Below, piece by piece: positions 47,048 to 55,941 of a stretch of 64,000 bases of DNA. This DNA comes from an uncultured Saprospiraceae bacterium. Its GTDB lineage: Bacteria; Bacteroidota; Bacteroidia; Chitinophagales; Saprospiraceae. The position numbers and the translations under genes were made by a program. The stretch's first letter is position 1. Every line of letters begins with the position of its first letter. A model generated the notes under the pieces. That model saw only the letters and a list, made by a program, of their open reading frames with translations, made no database searches and was not told the origin of the DNA. The stretch covers positions 1 through 64,000 of the forward strand of contig CAJQRD010000025.1 in NCBI GenBank assembly GCA_905480605.1, given 5' to 3'.

Positions 47048-47728
47048 ATGGCAAAAAGCAGAAAAGAAAAACGTCAAGAAGAAACTCTAATCGATATTGT
47101 TGAAGCTAAACAAGGAGCTGTAGAATATTTTGAGAAGAATAAAACATTAATCATAGGAGCTATTGTAGCGGTAATCCTATTAGTTGGTGGTTATATTATA
47201 AACAAGTATTTGCTTCAAATGCCTAAAGAAAATCAAGCGAAATCCGCTATTTTCAAAGCAGAGCAACAATTTCAAAGAGATTCATTTGCATTGGCATTAG
47301 AAAATCCAGGAGGAGGATATGAAGGATTTCTTGACATCATTGAAAACTACAGCGGTACACAAACAGCTAACTTAGCTAAATTGTATGCAGGTATTTCTTA
47401 TATGAATGTTGGAAGATTTAATGATGCAGTTGAATATTTAAATGCACATTCAGCAAGCGGTGACTATTCTCCAATTCTTAAGAATGGTAATCTTGGTGAT
47501 GCATATTCTGAACTAGGTGATATGGACAAAGCAGTTTCTGCTTACAAATCAGCTACCACAGGTGCGCAAGATGCTCTTTTAACACCTTATTACTTGTATA
47601 AGTTGGGATTGCTTTCAAAAAGAAATGGTGACGAAGCTGGAGCTAATGCCGCTTTTGCTAAAATCATGGATTCTTACCCGACTTCAGAGGAAGGAACTAA
47701 AGTAGATAAACTTTTATCTGGACTTTAA
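47048..47728 (+). CDS. Membrane-anchored tetratricopeptide repeat protein
   Basis: About 226 residues from ATG 47048 ('MAKSRKEKRQEETLIDIVEA'). The start was chosen because a predicted -7 box overlaps the upstream GTG at 47021. One transmembrane helix ('LIIGAIVAVILLVGGYIINK', about 30-50) is followed by periplasmic TPR-like helices: 'AKLYAGISYMNVGRFNDAVE', 'GDAYSELGDMDKAVSAYKSA' and 'LYKLGLLSKRNGDEAGANAA'. The layout resembles YfgM/BamD-like adaptor proteins, with unknown partners. Gene order with ribH (10 bp downstream) and recF nearby is familiar from Bacteroidota. Confidence 0.82.
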   Translation: MAKSRKEKRQEETLIDIVEAKQGAVEYFEKNKTLIIGAIVAVILLVGGYIINKYLLQMPKENQAKSAIFKAEQQFQRDSFALALENPGGGYEGFLDIIENYSGTQTANLAKLYAGISYMNVGRFNDAVEYLNAHSASGDYSPILKNGNLGDAYSELGDMDKAVSAYKSATTGAQDALLTPYYLYKLGLLSKRNGDEAGANAAFAKIMDSYPTSEEGTKVDKLLSGL

Positions 47729-47738
47729 TAGATAAGAT

Positions 47739-48254
47739 TTGAGTTCAAAAGACCAAAATCTATCGACATACAACAAAGATAATTGTCCTTCCGGGAAGGG
47801 CATGAAAATACATATCGCTATTTCTGAATGGAATAGCGATATTACTTTAAAGCTACTGGAAGGGGCTAGATCTGCATTGATAGAATTAGATGTAGATCCG
47901 TCTAACATTGAAGTCATGCACGTTCCCGGCACATTTGAACTGCCGTTTGCTGCTAAGTGTCTTATCAAATCTCACAATACTGATGCCGTAATATGCCTTG
48001 GGTGTGTTGTCAAAGGAGACACTAAACATGATGACTATATCAACAATGCTGTTGCTAACGGTATAACTCAACTTTCTCTTCTCTCTGATAAACCAGTCAT
48101 ATTTGGGGTTGTCACGACAAATGATATGCAACAAGCTATTGACAGATCAGGTGGGAAACACGGAAATAAAGGTACTGAAGCTGCTGTGACTGCGGTCAAG
48201 ATGGTTTATGCTACACAACAGATGAATAACCCTAAGAAAAGCATAGGATTTTAA
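47739..48254 (+). CDS. ribH: 6,7-dimethyl-8-ribityllumazine synthase
   Basis: A 171-residue enzyme that joins the ribityl-pyrimidine and dihydroxybutanone phosphate to form lumazine, the penultimate step of riboflavin synthesis; subunits build an icosahedral or pentameric shell. Motifs: 'IHIAISEWNSDITLKLLEGA', 'VMHVPGTFELPFAAKCLI', 'ICLGCVVKGDTKHDDYINNA' (catalytic His) and 'QAIDRSGGKHGNKGTEAAVT'. The start is TTG 47739, 10 bp after the TPR gene, likely cotranscribed. Other rib genes are not in view. Confidence 0.95.
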   Translation: MSSKDQNLSTYNKDNCPSGKGMKIHIAISEWNSDITLKLLEGARSALIELDVDPSNIEVMHVPGTFELPFAAKCLIKSHNTDAVICLGCVVKGDTKHDDYINNAVANGITQLSLLSDKPVIFGVVTTNDMQQAIDRSGGKHGNKGTEAAVTAVKMVYATQQMNNPKKSIGF

Positions 48255-48311
48255 AATTCTTCTCTTTAGACACGAAATGCCTTCGATTCAACTTCAATAA
48301 CACAGTATAAA

Positions 48312-49649
48312 CTATTGATAATTAAATAGTAGCCTTTCTCCAGCTAAAGTTTTAGTCAAAGATTCATTCTCGTAAACCCACTTACCATTACACATGGTTG
48401 ACGTCACTTTACCTTTAAATTTAAAGCCCTCTAAAGGAGACCACCCACACTTATATTCGATATTAGACTTATCAATTGTCCATTCCTTATTAGGATCAAC
48501 TATAACCAAGTCTGCAAATTTACCTTCGTCAATATAACCCCTATCTTTAATTCTAAATAATTCTGCAGGTGCATGACACATTTTATCAACTATAAATTCA
48601 ATTGGAAGAAGCCCTTTATGGTAAAAATCGAGCATCAAAGTCAAACTATGTTGTACCAACGGCAACCCAGATGGTGCGCCCATGTAAGGCTTTGATTTTT
48701 CTTCAATTGTATGAGGGGCGTGATCCGTAGCAATCACATCAAAGTAACCATTTATCAGGCCTTGAAATAGAGCTGTTTTATCAGAAGCCTTCTTGATAGC
48801 AGGATTACATTTGACCTTATTGCCTAAGGTCTTATAATATGATTCATCAAAAAATAAATGGTGTACACAAACCTCAGCCGTTATGTTTTTTTCCCTTATT
48901 GGAAGGTTATTCACAAACAAATCAATTTCTTTAGCCGTGCTTATATGCAATATATGCAGTCTCGTTCCATATCTTTTTGCCATTTTAATTGCCATACTTG
49001 AGGATTTGTAACAACCTTCAGTATTACGAATTACTGGATGCATTTCTATTGGTATATCCTCACCAAACTCTTCCTTGGCTATAGCTAAGTTTCCTCTAAT
49101 TGTTGCCTCATCCTCACAATGCGTCGCAATTAGCATTTTTACCTTCGAAAACAACTCATTAAGTGTCGCCTCATTATCAACTAGCATATTACCTGTACTA
49201 GATCCCATGAATATCTTGACCCCACAAACATTTTCGGGGTTTGTTTTAAGTACTTCATCCAGATTATCATTCGTTGCTCCCATAAAGAAGGAATAATTCA
49301 CTGTGGAAGTTTGACTTGCTGATATGTACTTTTTTTCAAGCTCATCCTGAGTAACTGCAGGAGGCTTAGTATTAGGCATTTCCATAAACGAAGTAACCCC
49401 TCCTGCTGCTGCTGCTGCAGACTCTGTTGCGATATTGGCTTTATGAGTCAATCCTGGCTCTCTAAAATGAACTTGATCATCAATTATTCCCGGAATAACC
49501 CATTTGCCCTCACAATCAATCACAATAGCATTATCTGAATCAATATTTGTGTCTATCTTTGATATGCGGTCGCCTTCAATTAAGATATCAACTTTTTTGA
49601 TTTGGTTTCTATTGATTAAAGTTGCGTCACGCAGTAAAGTCTTGATCAT
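48312..49649 (-). CDS. pyrC: Dihydroorotase (type I)
   Basis: About 445 residues from ATG 49649 ('MIKTLLRDATLINRNQIKKV'); an upstream in-frame ATG at 49724 adds 25 unlikely residues. A zinc amidohydrolase that closes carbamoyl-aspartate to dihydroorotate in pyrimidine synthesis. 'IPGIIDDQVHFREPGLTHKA' carries the DxHxR-type metal motif ('QVHFRE', with Gln before Val). Others are 'VKIFMGSSTGNMLV' (carboxylated Lys), 'LIATHCEDE', 'LHILHIST' and 'DVIATDHAPHT' (metal Asp). It is divergent from purK. The gene is monocistronic as far as seen. Confidence 0.93.
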   Translation of the reverse strand: MIKTLLRDATLINRNQIKKVDILIEGDRISKIDTNIDSDNAIVIDCEGKWVIPGIIDDQVHFREPGLTHKANIATESAAAAAGGVTSFMEMPNTKPPAVTQDELEKKYISASQTSTVNYSFFMGATNDNLDEVLKTNPENVCGVKIFMGSSTGNMLVDNEATLNELFSKVKMLIATHCEDEATIRGNLAIAKEEFGEDIPIEMHPVIRNTEGCYKSSSMAIKMAKRYGTRLHILHISTAKEIDLFVNNLPIREKNITAEVCVHHLFFDESYYKTLGNKVKCNPAIKKASDKTALFQGLINGYFDVIATDHAPHTIEEKSKPYMGAPSGLPLVQHSLTLMLDFYHKGLLPIEFIVDKMCHAPAELFRIKDRGYIDEGKFADLVIVDPNKEWTIDKSNIEYKCGWSPLEGFKFKGKVTSTMCNGKWVYENESLTKTLAGERLLFNYQ

Positions 49650-49743
49650 CTTATTGTTTTTAAAGACATAAAAAATATTGGGATGAATATAAGAAGGTCT
49701 AGAATATAAAATACATTTACACAAAAAAACTATTATTAAAAAT

Positions 49744-50898
49744 ATTACAAAAAAGAAGATTGGGGTTTTAGGAGGCGGTCAATTAGGCAGAATGCTTCAG
49801 CAAGAAGCTTCGACTATGGACTTAGATATCCACTTTTTAGATAAATCAAGCGATTTTCCTGCTGGACTTATATCTCATAATTTCCAGATAGGGGATTTTC
49901 AAAATTTTGATGATGTGCTCTCATTTGGCCAAGACAAAGATATCTTGACAATCGAGATTGAAAATGTAAATACAGAAGCCTTAAAACAGCTAGAGGCTGA
50001 TGGGAAAAAAGTGTATCCACAACCATATGTAATTGAGATTATCAAGGACAAGGGACTGCAAAAGCAATTTTATCTTAAGCACTCTATACCCACTTCCAGT
50101 TTTTTCATAGTAGAAAATAAAAATGACATAATCAATAAAATAAATGATGGCTCCTTAGAATATCCATTTGTACAAAAATCGAGATTAGCTGGATACGATG
50201 GTAAAGGTGTCGTTGTTATTAGATGCGAAAATGATATAGTCAAGCTTTTTAATGTAGGTTCAGTCATTGAAGAATTGATTGATATTGAAAAAGAACTGGC
50301 TGTAATCATTGCAAGAAATGAGAAGGGTGAAATCAATCATTTTCCAATTACAGAAATGATATTTAATGAAAAAGGGAACCTCTTAGATTATTTGATATGT
50401 CCATCTGATATTTCAGAAAATATAAACCTTAAGTCCATAGAAATTGCAAAAAATATTATAACCACGTTTGAGATGGTTGGTGTTTTAGCTGTCGAATTAT
50501 TTTTAACAAAAAAAGGAGATATTATCGTCAATGAAGTTGCCCCAAGAACACACAACTCTGGTCATCATACTATTGATGCCAATATAAATTCACAATTCAA
50601 TTTACACATAAGATCTATCCTGAATTTATCTCTTGGAAGTACCGAACAAATAAGACCTTTTGCCGCATTATTAAATGTACTTGGAGATATCAATTCAAAT
50701 GTAGGACCTCCAACTTACCATGGTCTTGAAGAAATAATAAATGTAAATGAAATATATCCTCATTTTTATGGAAAAAAGGTTGTCAAACCACTAAGAAAAA
50801 TGGGACATGTAAATATTACAGCTACTACAAAAGAAACATTAATCGAAAAAATAAATAAAATAAAAAACACCTTAATCGTTAACAATGAAGAATCCTAA
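49744..50898 (+). CDS. purK: 5-(carboxyamino)imidazole ribonucleotide synthase
   Basis: An ATP-grasp enzyme of purine synthesis making N5-CAIR from AIR and bicarbonate. The nucleotide-binding N-terminus '[20 protein letters not shown]' is encoded partly before the first ATG (49792), and no ATG, GTG or TTG lies in frame between the stop at 49690-49692 and that ATG. I therefore place the start at ATT 49744, giving 384 residues; ATG 49792 (368 residues) would remove most of the conserved loop. Other motifs: '[20 protein letters not shown]', '[20 protein letters not shown]' and '[19 protein letters not shown]'. The 3' end overlaps purE by 14 bp. Confidence 0.85.
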   Translation: MTKKKIGVLGGGQLGRMLQQEASTMDLDIHFLDKSSDFPAGLISHNFQIGDFQNFDDVLSFGQDKDILTIEIENVNTEALKQLEADGKKVYPQPYVIEIIKDKGLQKQFYLKHSIPTSSFFIVENKNDIINKINDGSLEYPFVQKSRLAGYDGKGVVVIRCENDIVKLFNVGSVIEELIDIEKELAVIIARNEKGEINHFPITEMIFNEKGNLLDYLICPSDISENINLKSIEIAKNIITTFEMVGVLAVELFLTKKGDIIVNEVAPRTHNSGHHTIDANINSQFNLHIRSILNLSLGSTEQIRPFAALLNVLGDINSNVGPPTYHGLEEIINVNEIYPHFYGKKVVKPLRKMGHVNITATTKETLIEKINKIKNTLIVNNEES

Positions 50899-51385
50899 AG
50901 TAGGAATAATAATGGGGTCAGATTCTGACTTACCAGTTATGAAAGCAGCTGCTGAAATTCTAAAGACGTTCAATATAGAATATGAAATGACTGTAGTGTC
51001 TGCACACAGGACTCCTGAACGTATGTTTGACTACGCAAAATCAGCAAGATCAAAAGGATTAAAGGTAATCATAGCAGGTGCAGGAGGTGCAGCGCACCTT
51101 CCTGGAATGGTTGCATCTATCACTACCCTTCCAGTTATTGGTGTACCTGTAAAGTCATCTAACTCGATTGATGGATGGGATTCAATATTATCGATCCTTC
51201 AGATGCCTAACGGTATCCCAGTAGCAACCGTAGCGTTGAATGCATCTAAGAATGCAGGAATTCTAGCTGCATCAATACTTTCCACAAGCGATGATGAATT
51301 ATCATTAGCATTAGAATCATATAAGGAAGACATGAAAAAAGCTGTATTGGTGAAAGCTAAAAACGTAGAGGATACAGAAATTTAG
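50885..51385 (+). CDS. purE: N5-carboxyaminoimidazole ribonucleotide mutase
   Basis: A 166-residue class I PurE that shifts the carboxylate of N5-CAIR to give CAIR, following PurK. Motifs: '[20 protein letters not shown]', '[18 protein letters not shown]', '[18 protein letters not shown]' and '[20 protein letters not shown]'. It overlaps purK by 14 bp, so translation is coupled. Length is normal. A terminator follows 58 bp downstream. Confidence 0.97.
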   Translation: MKNPKVGIIMGSDSDLPVMKAAAEILKTFNIEYEMTVVSAHRTPERMFDYAKSARSKGLKVIIAGAGGAAHLPGMVASITTLPVIGVPVKSSNSIDGWDSILSILQMPNGIPVATVALNASKNAGILAASILSTSDDELSLALESYKEDMKKAVLVKAKNVEDTEI

Positions 51386-51443
51386 ACAACAATCTCCTAC
51401 CAGGAAATCTATAATTATATACTTCCAAACCAAGATTTGAAAA

Positions 51444-51484
51444 AAAACAAAAGGTGCTAATCATTGATCAGCACCTTTTGTTTT
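51444..51484. terminator. Bidirectional Rho-independent terminator
   Basis: Arms AAAACAAAAGGTGCT / AGCACCTTTTGTTTT with an 11-base loop containing TGATCA. It lies between the converging purE (+) and OmpA-family (-) genes. Confidence 0.85.
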
Positions 51485-51507
51485 AACGACCTTATTTTAT
51501 TTTACTT

Positions 51508-53028
51508 TTATTTCGGTGTTAAGTTAAACTCAACCCTTCTATTTAGTGAACGACCACTTAGCGTGCTGTTACCAGCAATTGGAGAAACTTCTCCATAACC
51601 AGCATAGTTCATTCTAGTTGTTGAAATTCCTTTTCTCTGGAGGTATTCATAGCATGCCCTTGCTCTTCTTTCAGATAACAATTGATTATTCACTGCACTA
51701 CCTACATTATCTGTATGACCTTCAATTGTTAAATTATAGTTTGGATATCGTTCCATGATATTCCCAATCTGATTCAATATGGGGTATGATGTTGGCTTCA
51801 ATGTCGTTTTTCCTGTATCGAATGATACGGCTCGCATAGCAGTTTCCAATGTTGACAAATCAGCATCAGAAATTACTGGACAACCATTGGAAGCGACTGA
51901 TCCTGGTGTATCTGGGCATTTATCTCTGCTGTCATCTATGCCATCTCCATCACTATCTGGACAACCATTCATTGCTCTAATGCCTGGTTCATATGGACAC
52001 TTATCATCAGAATCCATTATGCCATCTTGATCTGCATCAGGACATCCGTTTGCAGAAATAGAACCTGGTATACTTGGACATTTGTCATCAGTATCTACGA
52101 CACCATCACCATCTTGATCACTTATGGAGATCACTTCATCTCCGGAATTATCATTGGTCCCATCTCTGGTGTCATTATTACTTTCACCTGATTGTCCATC
52201 TGGACAACCATTGTTTTTTATCGTACCTGCTAAATTAGGACACTCATCGTTGCTGTCTGAAACACCATCGCCATCGGTATCGGGGCATCCTTTAAAAATT
52301 GCGATACCTTTTATTGAAGGACAATCATCTCGATAATCCGGAATTCCATCGTCATCTCTATCAGGACATCCTTTCAGTTCTTTAGGACCCCATATTTGAG
52401 GACAAAGATCAATGTCGTCTTCTAATCCATCATTATCGCTATCAAGCATCTCGATGTTATCTTCTTTTTCTATCTCTGGTAAATCTTTCTTAGCTCCAAA
52501 AAGATAAGTAAATCCCAAACCATGATGAAGATTATTACGGTCATCTTCTAATGCATATCTAAATTCAGACTGCAAATTGATAAATGCATTTTCAGCAACT
52601 TTAAAATGTAAGCCTAAACCAAAAGGAATTTGAATATTAAACTTTCCTTCTGTTTCGGTTACTGCACCTACACCTCCAAGTACATAAGGGATAACAGCAC
52701 TTTCTGGTTTATAGAACTGATAGTGTACTTGAGCATCCAATCCCAAGATTCGTTTGTGATTATATTCCGAATCCGATTCATGAGATCTAACAACCCCATA
52801 TTTAAATGGAAGAACTATGTTTATATTTGAATTAATACTTTTTTGAGCAGATATTTCAAATCCATGATGGTATGAACTGAAGTTAGAAATATCACCACCA
52901 TTTTGAGATTGGTAGTCCATAAATAAAGACTTCATACTCAAACCATAAGGAAACGCAGGATTCTGTGCGCTCAATTCAGTTAATGAGATAATTAGTACAA
53001 AGCTAAAAATTGCTAATATTCTTACCAT
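51508..53028 (-). CDS. OmpA family outer-membrane protein with thrombospondin type 3 repeats
   Basis: A 506-residue outer-membrane protein. The signal peptide (about 1-21, 'SLTELSAQ') leads an 8-strand-like beta-barrel domain (about 25-185). It is followed by Ca-binding thrombospondin type 3 repeats rich in 'DxDGDGxxDxxDxCP' units (about 195-380), such as 'DTDGDGVSDSNDECPNLAG'. The C-terminal OmpA peptidoglycan-binding domain has 'YNLTIEGHTDNVGSAVNNQL' and 'LSERRARACYEYLQRKG'. It links the outer membrane to the wall. It is transcribed alone and ends at the terminator at 51444-51484. Confidence 0.93.
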   Translation of the reverse strand: MVRILAIFSFVLIISLTELSAQNPAFPYGLSMKSLFMDYQSQNGGDISNFSSYHHGFEISAQKSINSNINIVLPFKYGVVRSHESDSEYNHKRILGLDAQVHYQFYKPESAVIPYVLGGVGAVTETEGKFNIQIPFGLGLHFKVAENAFINLQSEFRYALEDDRNNLHHGLGFTYLFGAKKDLPEIEKEDNIEMLDSDNDGLEDDIDLCPQIWGPKELKGCPDRDDDGIPDYRDDCPSIKGIAIFKGCPDTDGDGVSDSNDECPNLAGTIKNNGCPDGQSGESNNDTRDGTNDNSGDEVISISDQDGDGVVDTDDKCPSIPGSISANGCPDADQDGIMDSDDKCPYEPGIRAMNGCPDSDGDGIDDSRDKCPDTPGSVASNGCPVISDADLSTLETAMRAVSFDTGKTTLKPTSYPILNQIGNIMERYPNYNLTIEGHTDNVGSAVNNQLLSERRARACYEYLQRKGISTTRMNYAGYGEVSPIAGNSTLSGRSLNRRVEFNLTPK

Positions 53029-53201
53029 AGTTCAGATATTCGAAGAGTAAAGATAGCACTTAATATAAATTAATTACAAATTTTTACTATATATCGTAAA
53101 AATTTAGTATATATTTTCTATTGAAGACCAAGGAATTACAGATTAATAAATTCAAATGATAAAGACTAGTATTCAATAAACGAAATTTAATAAGATTTTG
53201 T

Positions 53202-53702
53202 CTACTCTAAAGACTGAAAATATCCTGTATCTAGGTTTTTTACAACCTTATCCCATTCAAAGTATTTACCATTCATTGCTATAAATACACCAGGTGGTAA
53301 AAGCTGTGCAAACGCCAATGCACTCCCCAAATTAAAAAAACCATCCGATGATGTACCAAAGGCAATCGGAATCATAGCGCCAGTCAACACAATTGTCTTT
53401 CCTTCAATTTTTGCCCTTGATAAAACACCTGCAGTTTCAACCATCTTATCAGTACCATGAGTGATAAGTATTTTATTAGACTTACAAGCTTTGCAATTAT
53501 AAGTAATGATATCCCTCTCGGCAGCACCCATTTCTAAACTGTCAACCATCATCAAAGTCTTAATATCTAAATTAAGTGTTGCTCTACCTTGCGCAAACAT
53601 ATCATTAAGGTGAGTATTTTTAAAGTACAACTCCCCATTGATAAAATTATACGCCTTATCAAAGGTTCCTCCAGTTACAAACACTTGTATTAGTTTATTC
53701 AT
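53202..53702 (-). CDS. Asparaginase N-domain-only protein
   Basis: A 166-residue cytoplasmic protein matching only the N-terminal domain of type I/II L-asparaginases (whole enzymes are about 330 residues). The nucleophile loop 'QVFVTGGTFDKAY' (Thr near residue 12) and the second active-site motif 'ILITHGTDKMVETAGVLSRA' are present, though the usual T-D-T reads T-D-K here. 'KTIVLTGAMIPIAFGTSSDG' is also typical. Single-domain asparaginase-like proteins occur in Bacteroidota; whether they hydrolyse Asn is uncertain. It is not a fragment of a longer frame: the neighbourhood has no second half. Confidence 0.8.
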   Translation of the reverse strand: MNKLIQVFVTGGTFDKAYNFINGELYFKNTHLNDMFAQGRATLNLDIKTLMMVDSLEMGAAERDIITYNCKACKSNKILITHGTDKMVETAGVLSRAKIEGKTIVLTGAMIPIAFGTSSDGFFNLGSALAFAQLLPPGVFIAMNGKYFEWDKVVKNLDTGYFQSLE

Positions 53703-54115
53703 TAATTTATGGTTTCTGCGATTATATCAGATTGGGATATGATCAATTAGTAATTTTAGGTGAAACAAAAATACCAACTATTAAAGTGATTTAAAAGCAT
53801 AATGTCAATTGCTTTGCAAGTTATTGATTCCCAATACTTCACATTTCTCCTCTGCACATATTGCAACCTCAAAACTATATGAACATTTCACCTTTCTACA
53901 CTAAATCTTCGATATACCACATATGTTGATGTTTTTCTATGAATTTTATTTGATTGAAAATCAACCTCAGTTAAATTATTAAAAAACTTCGAGTTTAAGT
54001 TATTTTAGATTTAATCAGTTTCTGTGATTTATAATAAATTCATTGATAAATATTTATAGTAAAAAATAGTAATGTTCGGTCAAAGTAATAATTTTACTGT
54101 ATAAATAAATAATAC
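53703..54115. other. Intergenic region without recognisable genes
   Basis: 413 AT-rich bases between divergent genes. No protein-like frame, tRNA-like fold or strong hairpin was seen. Promoters for both flanking genes should lie here; no exact TAnnTTTG box was found near either start. Confidence 0.5.
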
Positions 54116-55315
54116 ATGTCACAAAGCTATTTGTCTCAAAAGTTGCTCAATATGAGCGAGTCTGCAACATTATTGATGGCACAGAAAGCTAGAGAATTAG
54201 GAAACACTGGAGTAGATGTCATTTCATTAAGTCTTGGGGAACCAGATTTTGATACTCCTGACTATATCAAAGAAGCTGCAAAAAAGGCCCTTGATGATGG
54301 ATTTACCAAGTATACACCTGTCCCTGGATTAATGGAATTAAGACAAGCTATATGTGCCAAACTAAAACGTGATAACAATCTTAACTACACTCCTAAAGAG
54401 ATTGTCGTTTCCAATGGAGCTAAACAATGTATAGCAAACACATGTTTGGCATTATTAGATGAAGGAGACGAAGTAATCATTTTTACACCATATTGGGTCT
54501 CTTATTTTCATATTGTAAAATTTGCAGGAGGTAAGCCAATTTCATTATATGCTGGGCTTGATCAAGAGTACAAAGTGAGCCCCGAACAATTGGAAGAAGC
54601 ACTAACAGACAAAACAAAGTTAATCATCTTCTCCTCTCCAAGTAATCCAACTGGAAGTGTATATTCAAAATCGGAAATTGAAGCCTTAGCTAAAGTAATT
54701 AGCAAGCGTTCTGGACTATTTGTAATAGCAGATGAGATTTATGAATACATCACTTTTGAAGATAAAAATACAAGTATCGCTCAGTTTGAAGGCATGAAAG
54801 ACAAAACCATTACTATCAATGGGATGTCAAAAGGTTTTGCCATGACAGGATGGAGATTGGGATACATGGCGGCTCCACAATGGATTGCCAGTGCATGCAC
54901 AAAAGTACAAGGTCAGTTTACTTCTGGTGCCAATGCTTTTGGGCAAAAGGCTGCAGTTACAGCTTTGAAAGCCCCACCCTCTGATCAAGACTATATGAAA
55001 GAAAAGTATAAGGAACGTAAAAAGTTACTTAAGAAGTTGCTAGATGAGATTGATGGAATAAAAACAAATAACCCTGAAGGTGCTTTTTATTTCTTTCCAA
55101 ATATCGCTGCATTCTTTGGACGAACTAATGGAAAGAGAATAATCCATAATGCTGATGAATTTGTAGATATTCTTTTAGATGAAGCTCATGTTGCTGCTGT
55201 ATCGGGAACTTCATTTGGAGACCCTAACTCTTTCAGAATATCTTACGCAACTTCTAATGAGCGATTGATTGAGGCTATGGCTCGGATAAAGAAGGTATTG
55301 GGGGAATATAAGTAA
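54116..55315 (+). CDS. Pyridoxal-phosphate-dependent class I aminotransferase (aspartate aminotransferase-like)
   Basis: A 399-residue fold-type I PLP enzyme. 'ISLSLGEPDFDTPDYIKEAA' opens the family region. 'IVVSNGAKQCIANTCLALLD' and 'IIFSSPSNPTGSVYSKSEIE' (substrate Asn) precede 'IADEIYEYITFE' (PLP Asp/Tyr). The PLP Lys is in 'INGMSKGFAMTGWRLGYMAA' near residue 240, and the carboxylate-binding Arg in 'SFRISYATSNERLIEAM'. The subgroup resembles prokaryotic aspartate/aromatic transaminases, but exact specificity is not decided. The 3' end is 30 bp from the first 176-bp repeat unit. Confidence 0.93.
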   Translation: MSQSYLSQKLLNMSESATLLMAQKARELGNTGVDVISLSLGEPDFDTPDYIKEAAKKALDDGFTKYTPVPGLMELRQAICAKLKRDNNLNYTPKEIVVSNGAKQCIANTCLALLDEGDEVIIFTPYWVSYFHIVKFAGGKPISLYAGLDQEYKVSPEQLEEALTDKTKLIIFSSPSNPTGSVYSKSEIEALAKVISKRSGLFVIADEIYEYITFEDKNTSIAQFEGMKDKTITINGMSKGFAMTGWRLGYMAAPQWIASACTKVQGQFTSGANAFGQKAAVTALKAPPSDQDYMKEKYKERKKLLKKLLDEIDGIKTNNPEGAFYFFPNIAAFFGRTNGKRIIHNADEFVDILLDEAHVAAVSGTSFGDPNSFRISYATSNERLIEAMARIKKVLGEYK

Positions 55316-55345
55316 ATTAAACCTAGCCACTAAACATCTCTTTTC

Positions 55346-55521
55346 CACTCACCCCCGAATTTCGTAAACGAAATACACCCCCTCTCTATTCTATAGAGGG
55401 GGAAAGTCAGTTCTTACGATGTATTATATACAATAAATTAGGAGTAAAAAACTAGCCGTTACACAAGTCTGCTCTTTTCTTAAAGAGAAGGGAAAAATTT
55501 CGTAGAAATTAGGGGCGAGTG
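55346..55521. repeat. 176-bp hairpin repeat element, unit 1
   Basis: Left end CACTCACCCCCGAATTTCG; right end AATTAGGGGCGAGTG, an imperfect inverted copy of it. Inside are small hairpins, including ATTTCGTAAACGAAAT (55359-55374), a C5/G5 stem CCCCCTCTCTA...TAGAGGGGG, and CTTTTCTTAAAGAG. Repeated three times downstream with the same length. Confidence 0.9.
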
Positions 55522-55555
55522 AACTTTTGTTCTAGGGATGAGTGAAAACTACTTC

Positions 55556-55731
55556 CACTCACCCACGAATTTCGTAAACGAAATACACCCCCTCTCTATC
55601 CTATAGAGGGGGAAAGTAAGTTCTTACGTTGTATTATATACAATAAATTAGGAGTAAAAAACTAGCCTTTACACAAGTCTGCTCTTTTCTTAAAGAGAAG
55701 GGAAAAATTTCGTAGAAATTAGAGGTGAGTG
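55556..55731. repeat. 176-bp hairpin repeat element, unit 2
   Basis: Nearly identical to unit 1, starting exactly 210 bp after it; a 34-bp spacer separates them. The right terminus reads AATTAGAGGTGAGTG, the left CACTCACCCACGAATTTCG. Confidence 0.9.
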
Positions 55732-55765
55732 AACTTTTGTTCTAGGGATGAGTGAAGACTACTTC

Positions 55766-55941
55766 CACTCACCCCCGAATTTCGTAAACGAAACACACCC
55801 CCTCTCTATTCTATAGAAGGGGAAAGTCAGTTCTTACGATGTATTATATACAATAAATTAGGAGTAAAAAACTAGCCTTTACACAAGTCTGCTCTTTTCT
55901 TAAAGAGAAGGGAAAAATTTCGTAGAAATTAGGGGTGAGTG
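55766..55941. repeat. 176-bp hairpin repeat element, unit 3
   Basis: Again 210 bp after unit 2, with the same 34-bp spacer. The right terminus AATTAGGGGTGAGTG overlaps the 3' end of the DUF559 gene on the minus strand and supplies its TAA stop. Confidence 0.9.

Noticed and set aside
49650-49724. Upstream start of pyrC at 49724
   Set aside because: The additional 25 residues are not dihydroorotase-like, and 'MIKTLLRDATLI' is the normal beginning of the family.
53202-53702. Asparaginase as a truncated pseudogene
   Set aside because: The frame has a clean start and stop with complete motifs of the N-domain, and no C-domain remnant follows, so it fits a single-domain protein rather than a broken gene.
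55346-55941. CRISPR array
   Set aside because: Repeat units are 176 bp with 34-bp near-identical spacers, whereas CRISPR needs short repeats with unique spacers; no cas genes are seen.
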